Assembly (NCBI GenBank): GCA_964384785.1
Contig: CAYLLH010000057.1
Location: forward strand, 1-5,028
Direction of reading: 5' to 3'
DNA from: JAZKSG01 sp964384785
GTDB lineage: Archaea > Thermoplasmatota > E2 > DHVEG-1
DNA: 5,028 bases
The position numbers and the translations under genes were made by a program. Under the pieces are notes generated by a model. The model saw only the letters and a program-made list of their open reading frames with translations. It was not told the origin of the DNA and searched no databases. Below, in pieces: positions 1 through 5,028 of this stretch. Each line of letters begins with the position of its first letter. The stretch's first letter is position 1.

Positions 1-1046
1 GGAACAAATTTTTTAACTTTCACAGATTTTGGTTCATCATATTTACGCATAGCGTACATATCATTTTTAGAAGATGTGATATGCGATTCAAGATCATATG
101 CTGAACGATCAGCAATACCAACACATTCCACCCATCCAAAACGCTCACTAAAAAGTTCTGCATCCCAGCATTCCTGAGCATAATGAGCAAGTTCATCATC
201 AGCATGTTTACGGAATCTAAGTTTTTTAGGATCAACCCCTATAGAAAGGAGAAAATCATTTGTTAAAAACATGTAATATGCTAATGCTTCATTATTAACA
301 AAACCCTTCTCGACTGCATCTTTATAAGAAATATCTATTTCTTTATCATTGTCAAATAAATGAATTTTTTCGTTTTTTATTTTGTCAAAACCACTATGTT
401 TTTTATTATCTGGATCAAAAAAGATTTCAGCTTCAGCCATGTTAAACTCTCGAAGGCGTATTATTCCCTGACGTGGTGAAACCTCATTACGAAATCCTTT
501 ACCAATCTGAATTACTCCAAAAGGTAGTTTTTCACGGGCGAAACGATACAATAGATGAAAATTAGTAAAAATCCCTTGAGCGGTTTCAGGACGTAAGAAT
601 GCATCACGGCAGTTTCCAATGCCTATCTTGGTTTGAAACATAAGATTAACTGGATAAGCATCCTTTAAAACATTTCCACAATTTGGACATTTAACCAAAT
701 TTTTTTCTAATGCTTCATCAACACTAAGATTTTCTTCTATTATTCCTTCGACTTTAAAAGATTCATTACATTGTTTGCAGTCTACTGTAAGATCAGTGAA
801 CTCATCAACATGACCAGATGCTTTTAAAACCTCAAAAAGTGTAACATTAGCAGATTGAATCTCGATGCAGTTATCCCTGTATTTGTAGTATTGTTTCCAA
901 AGGTTTTCAATGTTTTCTTTAAGTCGAGAACCAAGTGGTCCATAATCATAAAAACCAGCGACACCTCCATATATTTCAAAAGAAGGATAAATAAAACCCC
1001 GTCTTTTAGCAAGAGTCATTATTTTTTCAAAGACATCCTGAGGCAT
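1..1046 (-). CDS. glyS: Glycyl-tRNA synthetase (class II, archaeal/eukaryal alpha2 type), C-terminus cut by window edge
   Basis: This cytoplasmic enzyme attaches glycine to tRNA-Gly using ATP. The frame is open from ATG at 1046 to the left edge, giving 348 codons. Family members are roughly 550-600 residues, so motif 3 and the anticodon-binding domain lie outside the window. The N-terminal signature GGVAGFYDYGPLG is at residues 27-39. An insertion carries two Cys pairs, C90-x2-C93 and C120-x2-C123, which look like a zinc ribbon. RPETAQGIF is at 152-160. Class II motif 2 starts at FRNE (185-188) and continues through RLREFNMAE (197-205). No frameshift is seen. An in-frame stop at 1074-1076 leaves this ATG as the only good start, with GGGAG 13 bases upstream. 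It is the last gene seen in the minus-strand cluster, 38 bases after the CBS gene. Identification is firm from these motifs. Confidence 0.96.
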   Translation of the reverse strand, partial: MPQDVFEKIMTLAKRRGFIYPSFEIYGGVAGFYDYGPLGSRLKENIENLWKQYYKYRDNCIEIQSANVTLFEVLKASGHVDEFTDLTVDCKQCNESFKVEGIIEENLSVDEALEKNLVKCPNCGNVLKDAYPVNLMFQTKIGIGNCRDAFLRPETAQGIFTNFHLLYRFAREKLPFGVIQIGKGFRNEVSPRQGIIRLREFNMAEAEIFFDPDNKKHSGFDKIKNEKIHLFDNDKEIDISYKDAVEKGFVNNEALAYYMFLTNDFLLSIGVDPKKLRFRKHADDELAHYAQECWDAELFSERFGWVECVGIADRSAYDLESHITSSKNDMYAMRKYDEPKSVKVKKFV

Positions 1047-1059
1047 AAAACCGGTTTTT

Positions 1060-1064
1060 CTCCC
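1060..1064 (-). promoter_or_regulatory. Ribosome binding site of glyS
   Basis: The minus strand reads GGGAG here, complementary to the CCUCC end of 16S rRNA. The gap to the ATG is 13 bases, longer than usual, but no alternative start lies between the two. Confidence 0.6.
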
Positions 1065-1084
1065 TAAAAACTTTTAAATTTTTT

Positions 1085-1924
1085 TTATATTAAGCATTTC
1101 ATAAGATCAATATCTGTTATCATTCCAAGTAGACGATTTTCAGCGTTAACTACAGGTAGCTGCTCAACTTTTTTCTTAATAATCTTTTCAGCTACATCAC
1201 AAACCTTGCTATGCTCAAAAGTTTTGACAACATCAGCAATCATTACTTCATCAACTGTTATATCTGGAAACTCTAGTTCTGAAGTGGAATGATACATACG
1301 AACGGTATCACGTATTCCTTCCCAAGTCCATTGATCTTCATCCTCACCAAGTCCCATGTTTGATGTTGTTATTCCTTCTTTTACAGAACTATGTTTAAAA
1401 ACATCACCATCACTAACTATACCTATTAGTTTAAGATCGTCATCTAAAACAGGTAAAGCATTCTCATGGGTGACATTTATAATTTCCATTACAACATTTA
1501 TTGGTGTTTTTTTATACACTGGAATAGCTCGAGATGTATAAAAATCTTCAACACTGATATCTTTTTCTTTTAAGATTTTTTTTATTATATCAGTTGGGCT
1601 AATGATTCCAACAAGGTTTTTTCGGCTGTTAAGAACCGGTAGTCCATGAATCTTATACTTGTAAAGCATTTCAGCTGCTTTTTTGATATCTTCATCTTTA
1701 TCAATATACAAAAAATCTTTACTCATAACCAATGCTAATTGATCTTCATCAGGGTTACGAAAAATGTCACTTCGAGTTAATACTCCAACAACTTTTTTGG
1801 TATCCTCTTTAAGAATAGGAATACCTGAGACATCATGTTCAGCTAAAATTTTCAAAGCTTCTTTAACTGTTCCAGGTACATATCCGACTATCAACTCTTC
1901 TGACATTACATCTTCAACTTTCAC
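1085..1924 (-). CDS. Four-CBS-domain protein (tandem Bateman modules), probable adenosyl-ligand sensor
   Basis: A 279-residue soluble protein made almost entirely of four CBS domains, at about residues 2-58, 63-118, 125-180 and 222-279. Each ends in the ribose/phosphate-binding pattern with its acidic residue: GVLTRSD (47-53), GIISPTD (106-112), GIVSDGD (168-174) and GMITDID (267-273), so all four sites may be able to bind. CBS pairs are known to bind AMP, ATP, S-adenosylmethionine or methylthioadenosine; the ligand here is not known. A linker of about 40 residues between domains 3 and 4 contains WTWEGIRD (199-206) and acidic residues. I recall similar linkers in archaeal four-CBS proteins. 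There is no fused catalytic, DNA-binding or membrane domain. The chosen start is GTG at 1924, because GAGGG lies 8 bases upstream. A GTG at 1978 would add 18 low-complexity residues and overlap the amidohydrolase gene. It probably shares a transcript with its neighbours. Confidence 0.9.
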   Translation of the reverse strand: MKVEDVMSEELIVGYVPGTVKEALKILAEHDVSGIPILKEDTKKVVGVLTRSDIFRNPDEDQLALVMSKDFLYIDKDEDIKKAAEMLYKYKIHGLPVLNSRKNLVGIISPTDIIKKILKEKDISVEDFYTSRAIPVYKKTPINVVMEIINVTHENALPVLDDDLKLIGIVSDGDVFKHSSVKEGITTSNMGLGEDEDQWTWEGIRDTVRMYHSTSELEFPDITVDEVMIADVVKTFEHSKVCDVAEKIIKKKVEQLPVVNAENRLLGMITDIDLMKCLI

Positions 1925-1932
1925 TTTTTCAT

Positions 1933-1937
1933 CCCTC
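1933..1937 (-). promoter_or_regulatory. Ribosome binding site fixing the GTG start of the CBS gene
   Basis: The minus strand reads GAGGG 8 bases before the GTG at 1924, in the 25-base gap after the amidohydrolase stop codon. This favours GTG at 1924 over GTG at 1978. An ATG at 1932-1930 is out of frame and meets a stop after three codons. Confidence 0.65.
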
Positions 1938-1949
1938 AAACTTTTTTTT

Positions 1950-2969
1950 TCACACCGTTTTTGGATTATATAAAACACTTAGATTTTTTTCATCCAAAAC
2001 CACAAAATCGGTTGATGAGTTGACACCAAGAATATTGGGACTGTGATTTAAAGCTTTCCTTGGAGTAAAAACAACCATGTTTAAAAGCTCTTCTAAGGAA
2101 AAAACATTGGTTTTTTTCTTAACATATTTTATTTCATTAAGAACACTAGGGTTGTTAAGCATGCAGTTATCTGAACCTATACAAAGCTTTAAACCAATTT
2201 TTTTAAGAAGATTATAATCATGTTTAAGACCAAAAAAATTATTGGAACGCGGACACAGAACTAAAGGGATATTGTTTTCTTTAACACGTGTAAGATCTGA
2301 TTCTGTTGCTTTGTTCATATGTACCAAAAAATCTGGTTTAAGATCAAGTACTGAATCGATATCTTCTCTTATTCTTTCACTAGCATGTAAAGCAAATATT
2401 TTATTCTTTTTTTTTACATGTTTCGCGATTTTTATTATTTCAGAATAACTCCAATCGGATATACTACTCAGACCTATTCCATCAGAGTGTCTGAGTAATA
2501 AATCAATTTCGTTTTTGTAATAAAACATTTCATCAGGACGGGAAAGAATAACAGAGGAAATATGTTTATTCATATCTATAGCGGTTTTAAGCTCGCTTAT
2601 TCCCATAATTCCGTTTTCTCTAAAATCACAAAAAACGTTTACGCCATTTTGTATCATGAAATTTATTGATTTTTCCATGCCTTCCACGATTTTATGCTGA
2701 GGTGTTTTTTTTAACATTTGATGTTTAAGTCCATTTGGTGGTGCTACAAGTTTTTCAACATCTTTTGGAAGTTTTATGTTTTTATGTTTGATAAAGGAAT
2801 CACCAATGTGAGTGTGCATGTTTACAAAACATGGAATAATAATGCCTTTTGATATTGGTTTTTTTGGTGGTTTACCTTTTCCTTTTTCAACAATTATTTT
2901 TTTGTTAAAACCAAGGTATCCTTCTTTGAATCCATTTTTTTTTAAAATTTTTCCGCTAACATATTCCAT
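1950..2969 (-). CDS. Metal-dependent amidohydrolase, ATZ/TRZ (cytosine deaminase/chlorohydrolase-like) type, substrate unknown
   Basis: A 339-residue cytosolic hydrolase of the amidohydrolase superfamily, predicted to be a TIM barrel with one divalent metal ion. Visible ligands and catalytic residues are H52 and H54 in NMHTH, H195 and E198 in ALHASE, H217 in FLVHMNK, and D267 in IGSDN. LCPRSN (238-243) and the spacing to GSDN match the ATZ/TRZ subgroup, which includes cytosine, guanine, S-adenosylhomocysteine/methylthioadenosine and 5'-deoxyadenosine deaminases. Most of those enzymes exceed 400 residues. This one is compact, with short N- and C-terminal parts of the small beta domain. The segment VAPPNGLKH (75-83) looks like a subfamily mark, and I recall it in uncharacterised archaeal proteins. 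It is the first gene of the minus-strand cluster. The ATG at 2969 has no SD, consistent with a very short leader. Deaminase is more likely than hydrolysis of a halide or urea-type bond, but the substrate is not readable. Confidence 0.87.
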   Translation of the reverse strand: MEYVSGKILKKNGFKEGYLGFNKKIIVEKGKGKPPKKPISKGIIIPCFVNMHTHIGDSFIKHKNIKLPKDVEKLVAPPNGLKHQMLKKTPQHKIVEGMEKSINFMIQNGVNVFCDFRENGIMGISELKTAIDMNKHISSVILSRPDEMFYYKNEIDLLLRHSDGIGLSSISDWSYSEIIKIAKHVKKKNKIFALHASERIREDIDSVLDLKPDFLVHMNKATESDLTRVKENNIPLVLCPRSNNFFGLKHDYNLLKKIGLKLCIGSDNCMLNNPSVLNEIKYVKKKTNVFSLEELLNMVVFTPRKALNHSPNILGVNSSTDFVVLDEKNLSVLYNPKTV

Positions 2970-3002
2970 TTTTTTTGTATTTAGTAAAATGTTTTAATGT
3001 TG

Positions 3003-3019
3003 TTTAAAGATTCTTGATT
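3003..3019 (-). promoter_or_regulatory. Candidate archaeal promoter (upstream heptamer + TATA) of the amidohydrolase-CBS-glyS cluster
   Basis: On the minus strand AATCAAG (3019-3013) is followed by TTTAAA (3008-3003). The box centre is about 36 bases before the ATG at 2969, so with the usual TATA-to-start distance of about 26 bases the transcript would begin near 2979 and have a leader of about 10 bases. That agrees with the absence of an SD for this gene. This is a positional inference in AT-rich DNA. Confidence 0.4.
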
Positions 3020-3089
3020 TACAATAATATGATTACACATTGCTTTTTTTCCATAACCTTTATTAGATATTTTTTGGATTCCCCTGGTT

Positions 3090-3106
3090 AATCAAGTTTT
3101 ATAAAA
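3090..3106 (+). promoter_or_regulatory. Candidate archaeal promoter (upstream heptamer + TATA) of the acyl-CoA synthetase gene
   Basis: AATCAAG (3090-3096) directly precedes TTTTATAAAA (3097-3106), a good TATA-like box. Its centre is about 26 bases before the ATG at 3128, the distance expected for a leaderless transcript. An alternative box in TTATTAGATATTTTTT (about 3059-3074) would give a leader of roughly 35 bases that includes the GGGGAG at 3110-3115. The two possibilities cannot be separated from sequence. Confidence 0.45.
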
Positions 3107-3109
3107 AAA

Positions 3110-3115
3110 GGGGAG
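3110..3115 (+). promoter_or_regulatory. Possible ribosome binding site of the acyl-CoA synthetase gene
   Basis: GGGGAG lies 12 bases before ATG 3128, again with longer than usual spacing. It can only act if transcription starts upstream of it, that is, not from the TATA box at 3097-3106. Confidence 0.45.
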
Positions 3116-3127
3116 TATAACTAGATT

Positions 3128-4753
3128 ATGTTATCCAAAACAATAGGTCAAATTTTAGATGAAACTGCTGAAAAATTTCCAGATACTGATGCATTAGTGT
3201 ATGTCAACAGAAATCTTAGATATAATTACAAGGAGTTTAATGAAAAAGTCGACCGGTTTGCTAAAGGGTTGATGGCTCTTGGAATTAAAAAAGGAGATCA
3301 TATAGCGGTTTGGGCTTATAATGTTCCAGAATGGGTTTTTTTGCAGTTTGCTAGTGCTAAAATTGGTGCGGTGCTTGTTACAGTTAATACTTATTATAAA
3401 TCAAATGAATTATCATATCTTCTTAAACAATCTGATGCAACAACACTGTTTCTTGTACAGGGTTTCAAAGATGTTGATTATGTTGATGTTGTAAACAAAG
3501 TCCTGCCTGATCTTAAAGATCATAAACCATGTGAATATGAAAATAAGGATTTTCCATATCTAAAAAATATTGTTTTTATTGGTGATAAAACTCCTGAGGG
3601 TATGCTTGATTTTGATGAGATCGAAAAAATGTCTGATAAAGTATCTGATGAAGAGTACAGTAAAAGACAGGATGTTCTTGATCCAGATGATACTATTAAT
3701 ATGCAGTATACTAGTGGGACAACAGGTTTTCCTAAGGGTGTTATGCTTACTCATAAAAACATAGTGAATAATGCTTATTATGTTGGAGAAGTAATGGATA
3801 TGTCTGAAAAAGATCGGTTGTGTATTCCTGTTCCGTTTTTCCATTGTTTCGGATGTGTATTGTCTACTTTGAACTGTGTTACACATGGATCTACTATGGT
3901 TCCTATTGAGGTTTTTAAACCTGATAAGGTTCTCGAAGCTATTGAGAAAGAAAAATGTACTGGTGTTCAAGGTGTTCCAACTATGTTTATCGCTGAACTT
4001 CAACATCCTGATTTTGATAAATATGATCTATCTTCTTTGCGTACTGGTATAATGGCTGGTTCATCCTGTCCAATTGAGGTTATGAACAAGGCGATGGATA
4101 AGATGAATCTTAAAGAAATAACGATTGCTTATGGGCTTACTGAGGCATCACCTGTTATTACTCAGACACGGCGTGATGACCCTGTTAAGAAACGTGTTGA
4201 GACTGTGGGAAAAGTGCTTCCTGGTGTTGAAGCAAAAATTATTGAACCAGCTACAGGTGAAGAACTTCCACCGGATGAACCTGGTGAACTTGTAGCTAGA
4301 GGTTATAACATTATGAAGGGTTATTATAAGATGCCTGATAAAACCGAGGAATCAATTGAGGATGGATGGTTGCATACAAAAGATTTGGCGACAATGGATG
4401 AAGATGGTTATTTTAGTATAATGGGTCGTACTGATGATATGATTATTCGTGGTGGAGAAAATGTTTATCCTCGAGAAATCGAAGAATTCTTGTATACCAA
4501 TGATAAAATTCAGGATGTCGCAGTGGTAGGAGTACCCTCTGAGAAATATGGTGAGGAAGTCTGTGCTTTTATCCAGCTTAGAAAGGGTAAGGATTCTTCT
4601 GAGGATGAGATAAAAGAATTTTGTAAGGATAATATTTCTCGTTTTAAGATTCCGAAATATATTATTTTTACTGAAGAGTTTCCGATGACGGCTAGTGGTA
4701 AGATTCGTAAAATTGATCTTAGAGATGTTGCTAAGGAAAGACTTGGTTTATAA
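3128..4753 (+). CDS. AMP-forming acyl-CoA synthetase (acyl-adenylate-forming ligase), complete
   Basis: A 541-residue ANL-superfamily enzyme that activates a carboxylic acid with ATP to an acyl-adenylate and then transfers it to coenzyme A. The ATP loop is TSGTTGFPKG (195-204). Further motifs are YGLTEASP (335-342), GWLHTKDL with ribose-binding D419, GRTDDMIIRGGENVYPREIEE (hinge and A8, 433-453; R434), and TASGKI with the catalytic lysine K525. Length and motif order match medium/long-chain acyl-CoA synthetases of the FadD-like group, and both the large N-domain and the mobile C-domain are intact. PFFHCFG (237-242 and following) and GSSCP (311-315) line the expected acyl pocket but do not identify the substrate, which could be a fatty, branched or aromatic acid. 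There is no signal peptide or membrane segment. The start is the only ATG close to the promoter signals. A ferredoxin gene follows 81 bases downstream on the same strand, suggesting a redox-linked acid catabolic or biosynthetic step. Confidence 0.94.
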   Translation: MLSKTIGQILDETAEKFPDTDALVYVNRNLRYNYKEFNEKVDRFAKGLMALGIKKGDHIAVWAYNVPEWVFLQFASAKIGAVLVTVNTYYKSNELSYLLKQSDATTLFLVQGFKDVDYVDVVNKVLPDLKDHKPCEYENKDFPYLKNIVFIGDKTPEGMLDFDEIEKMSDKVSDEEYSKRQDVLDPDDTINMQYTSGTTGFPKGVMLTHKNIVNNAYYVGEVMDMSEKDRLCIPVPFFHCFGCVLSTLNCVTHGSTMVPIEVFKPDKVLEAIEKEKCTGVQGVPTMFIAELQHPDFDKYDLSSLRTGIMAGSSCPIEVMNKAMDKMNLKEITIAYGLTEASPVITQTRRDDPVKKRVETVGKVLPGVEAKIIEPATGEELPPDEPGELVARGYNIMKGYYKMPDKTEESIEDGWLHTKDLATMDEDGYFSIMGRTDDMIIRGGENVYPREIEEFLYTNDKIQDVAVVGVPSEKYGEEVCAFIQLRKGKDSSEDEIKEFCKDNISRFKIPKYIIFTEEFPMTASGKIRKIDLRDVAKERLGL

Positions 4754-4774
4754 CTTATTTTTTTTTAATAAGTT
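4752..4774 (+). terminator. Hairpin with T-run loop after the acyl-CoA synthetase gene, possible terminator
   Basis: Arms AACTTATT (4752-4759) and AATAAGTT (4767-4774) are perfect 8-base inverted repeats around seven T bases, and the left arm takes in the last two bases of the TAA stop. T9 runs from 4758 to 4766, and T-runs just after a stop are typical archaeal termination signals. The stem is AT-rich and weak, so the T-run may matter more than the hairpin. Readthrough into the ferredoxin gene remains possible. Confidence 0.45.
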
Positions 4775-4815
4775 TAAAATATCCCTTTTCTATTCTTTTA
4801 ATCAGATATTCTGGT

Positions 4816-4821
4816 GGAGGT
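4816..4821 (+). promoter_or_regulatory. Ribosome binding site of the ferredoxin gene
   Basis: GGAGGT is the best SD match in the window and lies 13 bases before ATG 4835. An in-frame GTG at 4814 overlaps it and has no SD of its own, so ATG 4835 is preferred. TTTAAAAT at 4773-4780 might be a separate TATA box for this gene, which would leave a leader of about 30 bases holding this site. Confidence 0.6.
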
Positions 4822-4834
4822 TGAATTTAGTTTT

Positions 4835-5028
4835 ATGAAAAAAGATTTTGAAGAAGGCGAGATTAAGATCACCGTCGATTATAACAAATGTACTGGTGCT
4901 GGTGAATGTGTTACCGCGTGTCCGGTTGAAATTTTTTCTCTTAAGGATGGTAAAGCTGTTTGTGATAATGTGGGTGAGTGTATTGAGTGTTGTGCTTGTG
5001 TTAATGCTTGTCCTAATGATGCTATAGA
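4835..5028 (+). CDS. Ferredoxin with two iron-sulphur cluster motifs, probably 3Fe-4S plus 4Fe-4S, 3' end cut by window edge
   Basis: The first 64 codons of a small soluble electron carrier of the bacterial/archaeal dicluster ferredoxin family. The first cluster motif reads CTGAGECVTACP (C19, C25, C29). The position of the usual second cysteine is A22, as happens in seven-iron ferredoxins that hold a 3Fe-4S cluster. The second motif, CIECCACVNACP (C49, C52, C55, C59), is complete and has an extra cysteine, C53. Another cysteine, C43, precedes it. The N-terminal extension before the first motif is short, with a beta-strand IKITVDY (10-16). The frame is open at the edge; only a few to a few tens of residues are likely to be missing. 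It follows the acyl-CoA synthetase on the same strand and may serve an oxidoreductase acting on the same pathway, but the partner is not in the window. Confidence 0.9.
   Translation, partial: MKKDFEEGEIKITVDYNKCTGAGECVTACPVEIFSLKDGKAVCDNVGECIECCACVNACPNDAI

Noticed and set aside
824..1012. A 62-codon minus-strand open frame overlapping the start of glyS
   Set aside because: The overlapping frame from 1046 encodes clear glycyl-tRNA synthetase motifs; this one is a shifted shadow.
1083..1090. ATATAAAA on the minus strand as an internal TATA box for glyS
   Set aside because: The expected start would fall at the SD itself (about 1060), the box overlaps the end of the CBS gene, and such A/T strings are common in this DNA. 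An internal promoter is not excluded but not supported.
1925..1978. Longer form of the CBS protein starting at GTG 1978
   Set aside because: It would add 18 residues with no homology-like character and overlap the amidohydrolase end, while GTG 1924 has GAGGG 8 bases upstream.
2934..2943. A-run near the start of the amidohydrolase gene as a slippage or programmed frameshift site
   Set aside because: The frame reads through cleanly into conserved metal-binding motifs, and similar A/T runs occur across the window.
2970..3127. Possible riboswitch or small RNA in the divergent intergenic region
   Set aside because: No strong GC-containing stems or known riboswitch landmarks are visible, and the predicted leaders are too short on both sides.
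3560..4006. A 148-codon open frame on the minus strand inside the acyl-CoA synthetase gene
   Set aside because: It lies wholly within a gene with complete family motifs, has no SD or recognisable domain, and has a composition typical of an antisense shadow.

Overview
This is an AT-rich window whose gene content and signals point to an archaeon, probably a euryarchaeote in the broad sense. The evidence is an alpha2-type glycyl-tRNA synthetase with an N-terminal cysteine-pair insertion, a four-CBS-domain protein of an archaeal type, AT-rich promoter boxes placed as archaeal TATA/BRE elements, and GGAG-type Shine-Dalgarno (SD) sequences. A Thermoplasmatota or methanogen-related lineage fits the gene families, but the sequence alone does not fix it. 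The window is almost fully coding and has no gene-free stretch longer than about 160 bases.

The left 60% is a minus-strand cluster read from right to left: an ATZ/TRZ-type metal-dependent amidohydrolase (2969 to 1950), a protein of four CBS domains (1924 to 1085), and glycyl-tRNA synthetase (1046 to beyond the left edge, C-terminus missing). The gaps are 25 and 38 bases and contain no terminator-like signal, so one operon is likely. The CBS protein probably senses an adenosyl nucleotide. The amidohydrolase belongs to the family that includes cytosine, guanine, S-adenosylhomocysteine and methylthioadenosine deaminases, so a functional link to adenosyl ligands is possible but unproven.

A 158-base divergent promoter region (2970-3127) separates this cluster from two plus-strand genes. 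It holds a candidate TATA box for each direction, each preceded on its own strand by the same AATCAAG heptamer.

The right 40% holds a complete AMP-forming acyl-CoA synthetase (3128-4753) with all the expected adenylation motifs, including the catalytic lysine. After a small hairpin with a T-rich loop comes the start of a ferredoxin (4835 to the right edge). Its first cluster motif lacks the second cysteine, which suggests a 3Fe-4S plus 4Fe-4S (seven-iron) protein. The pair suggests acid activation coupled to a redox step, for example fatty, aromatic or branched-chain acid metabolism, but the substrate cannot be read from the sequence.

No mobile element, CRISPR array, RNA gene or clearly new system was found. 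The observations most worth following are the altered ferredoxin motif, the amidohydrolase/CBS pairing, the shared heptamer in the divergent promoters, and the long SD-to-start spacing of three genes.
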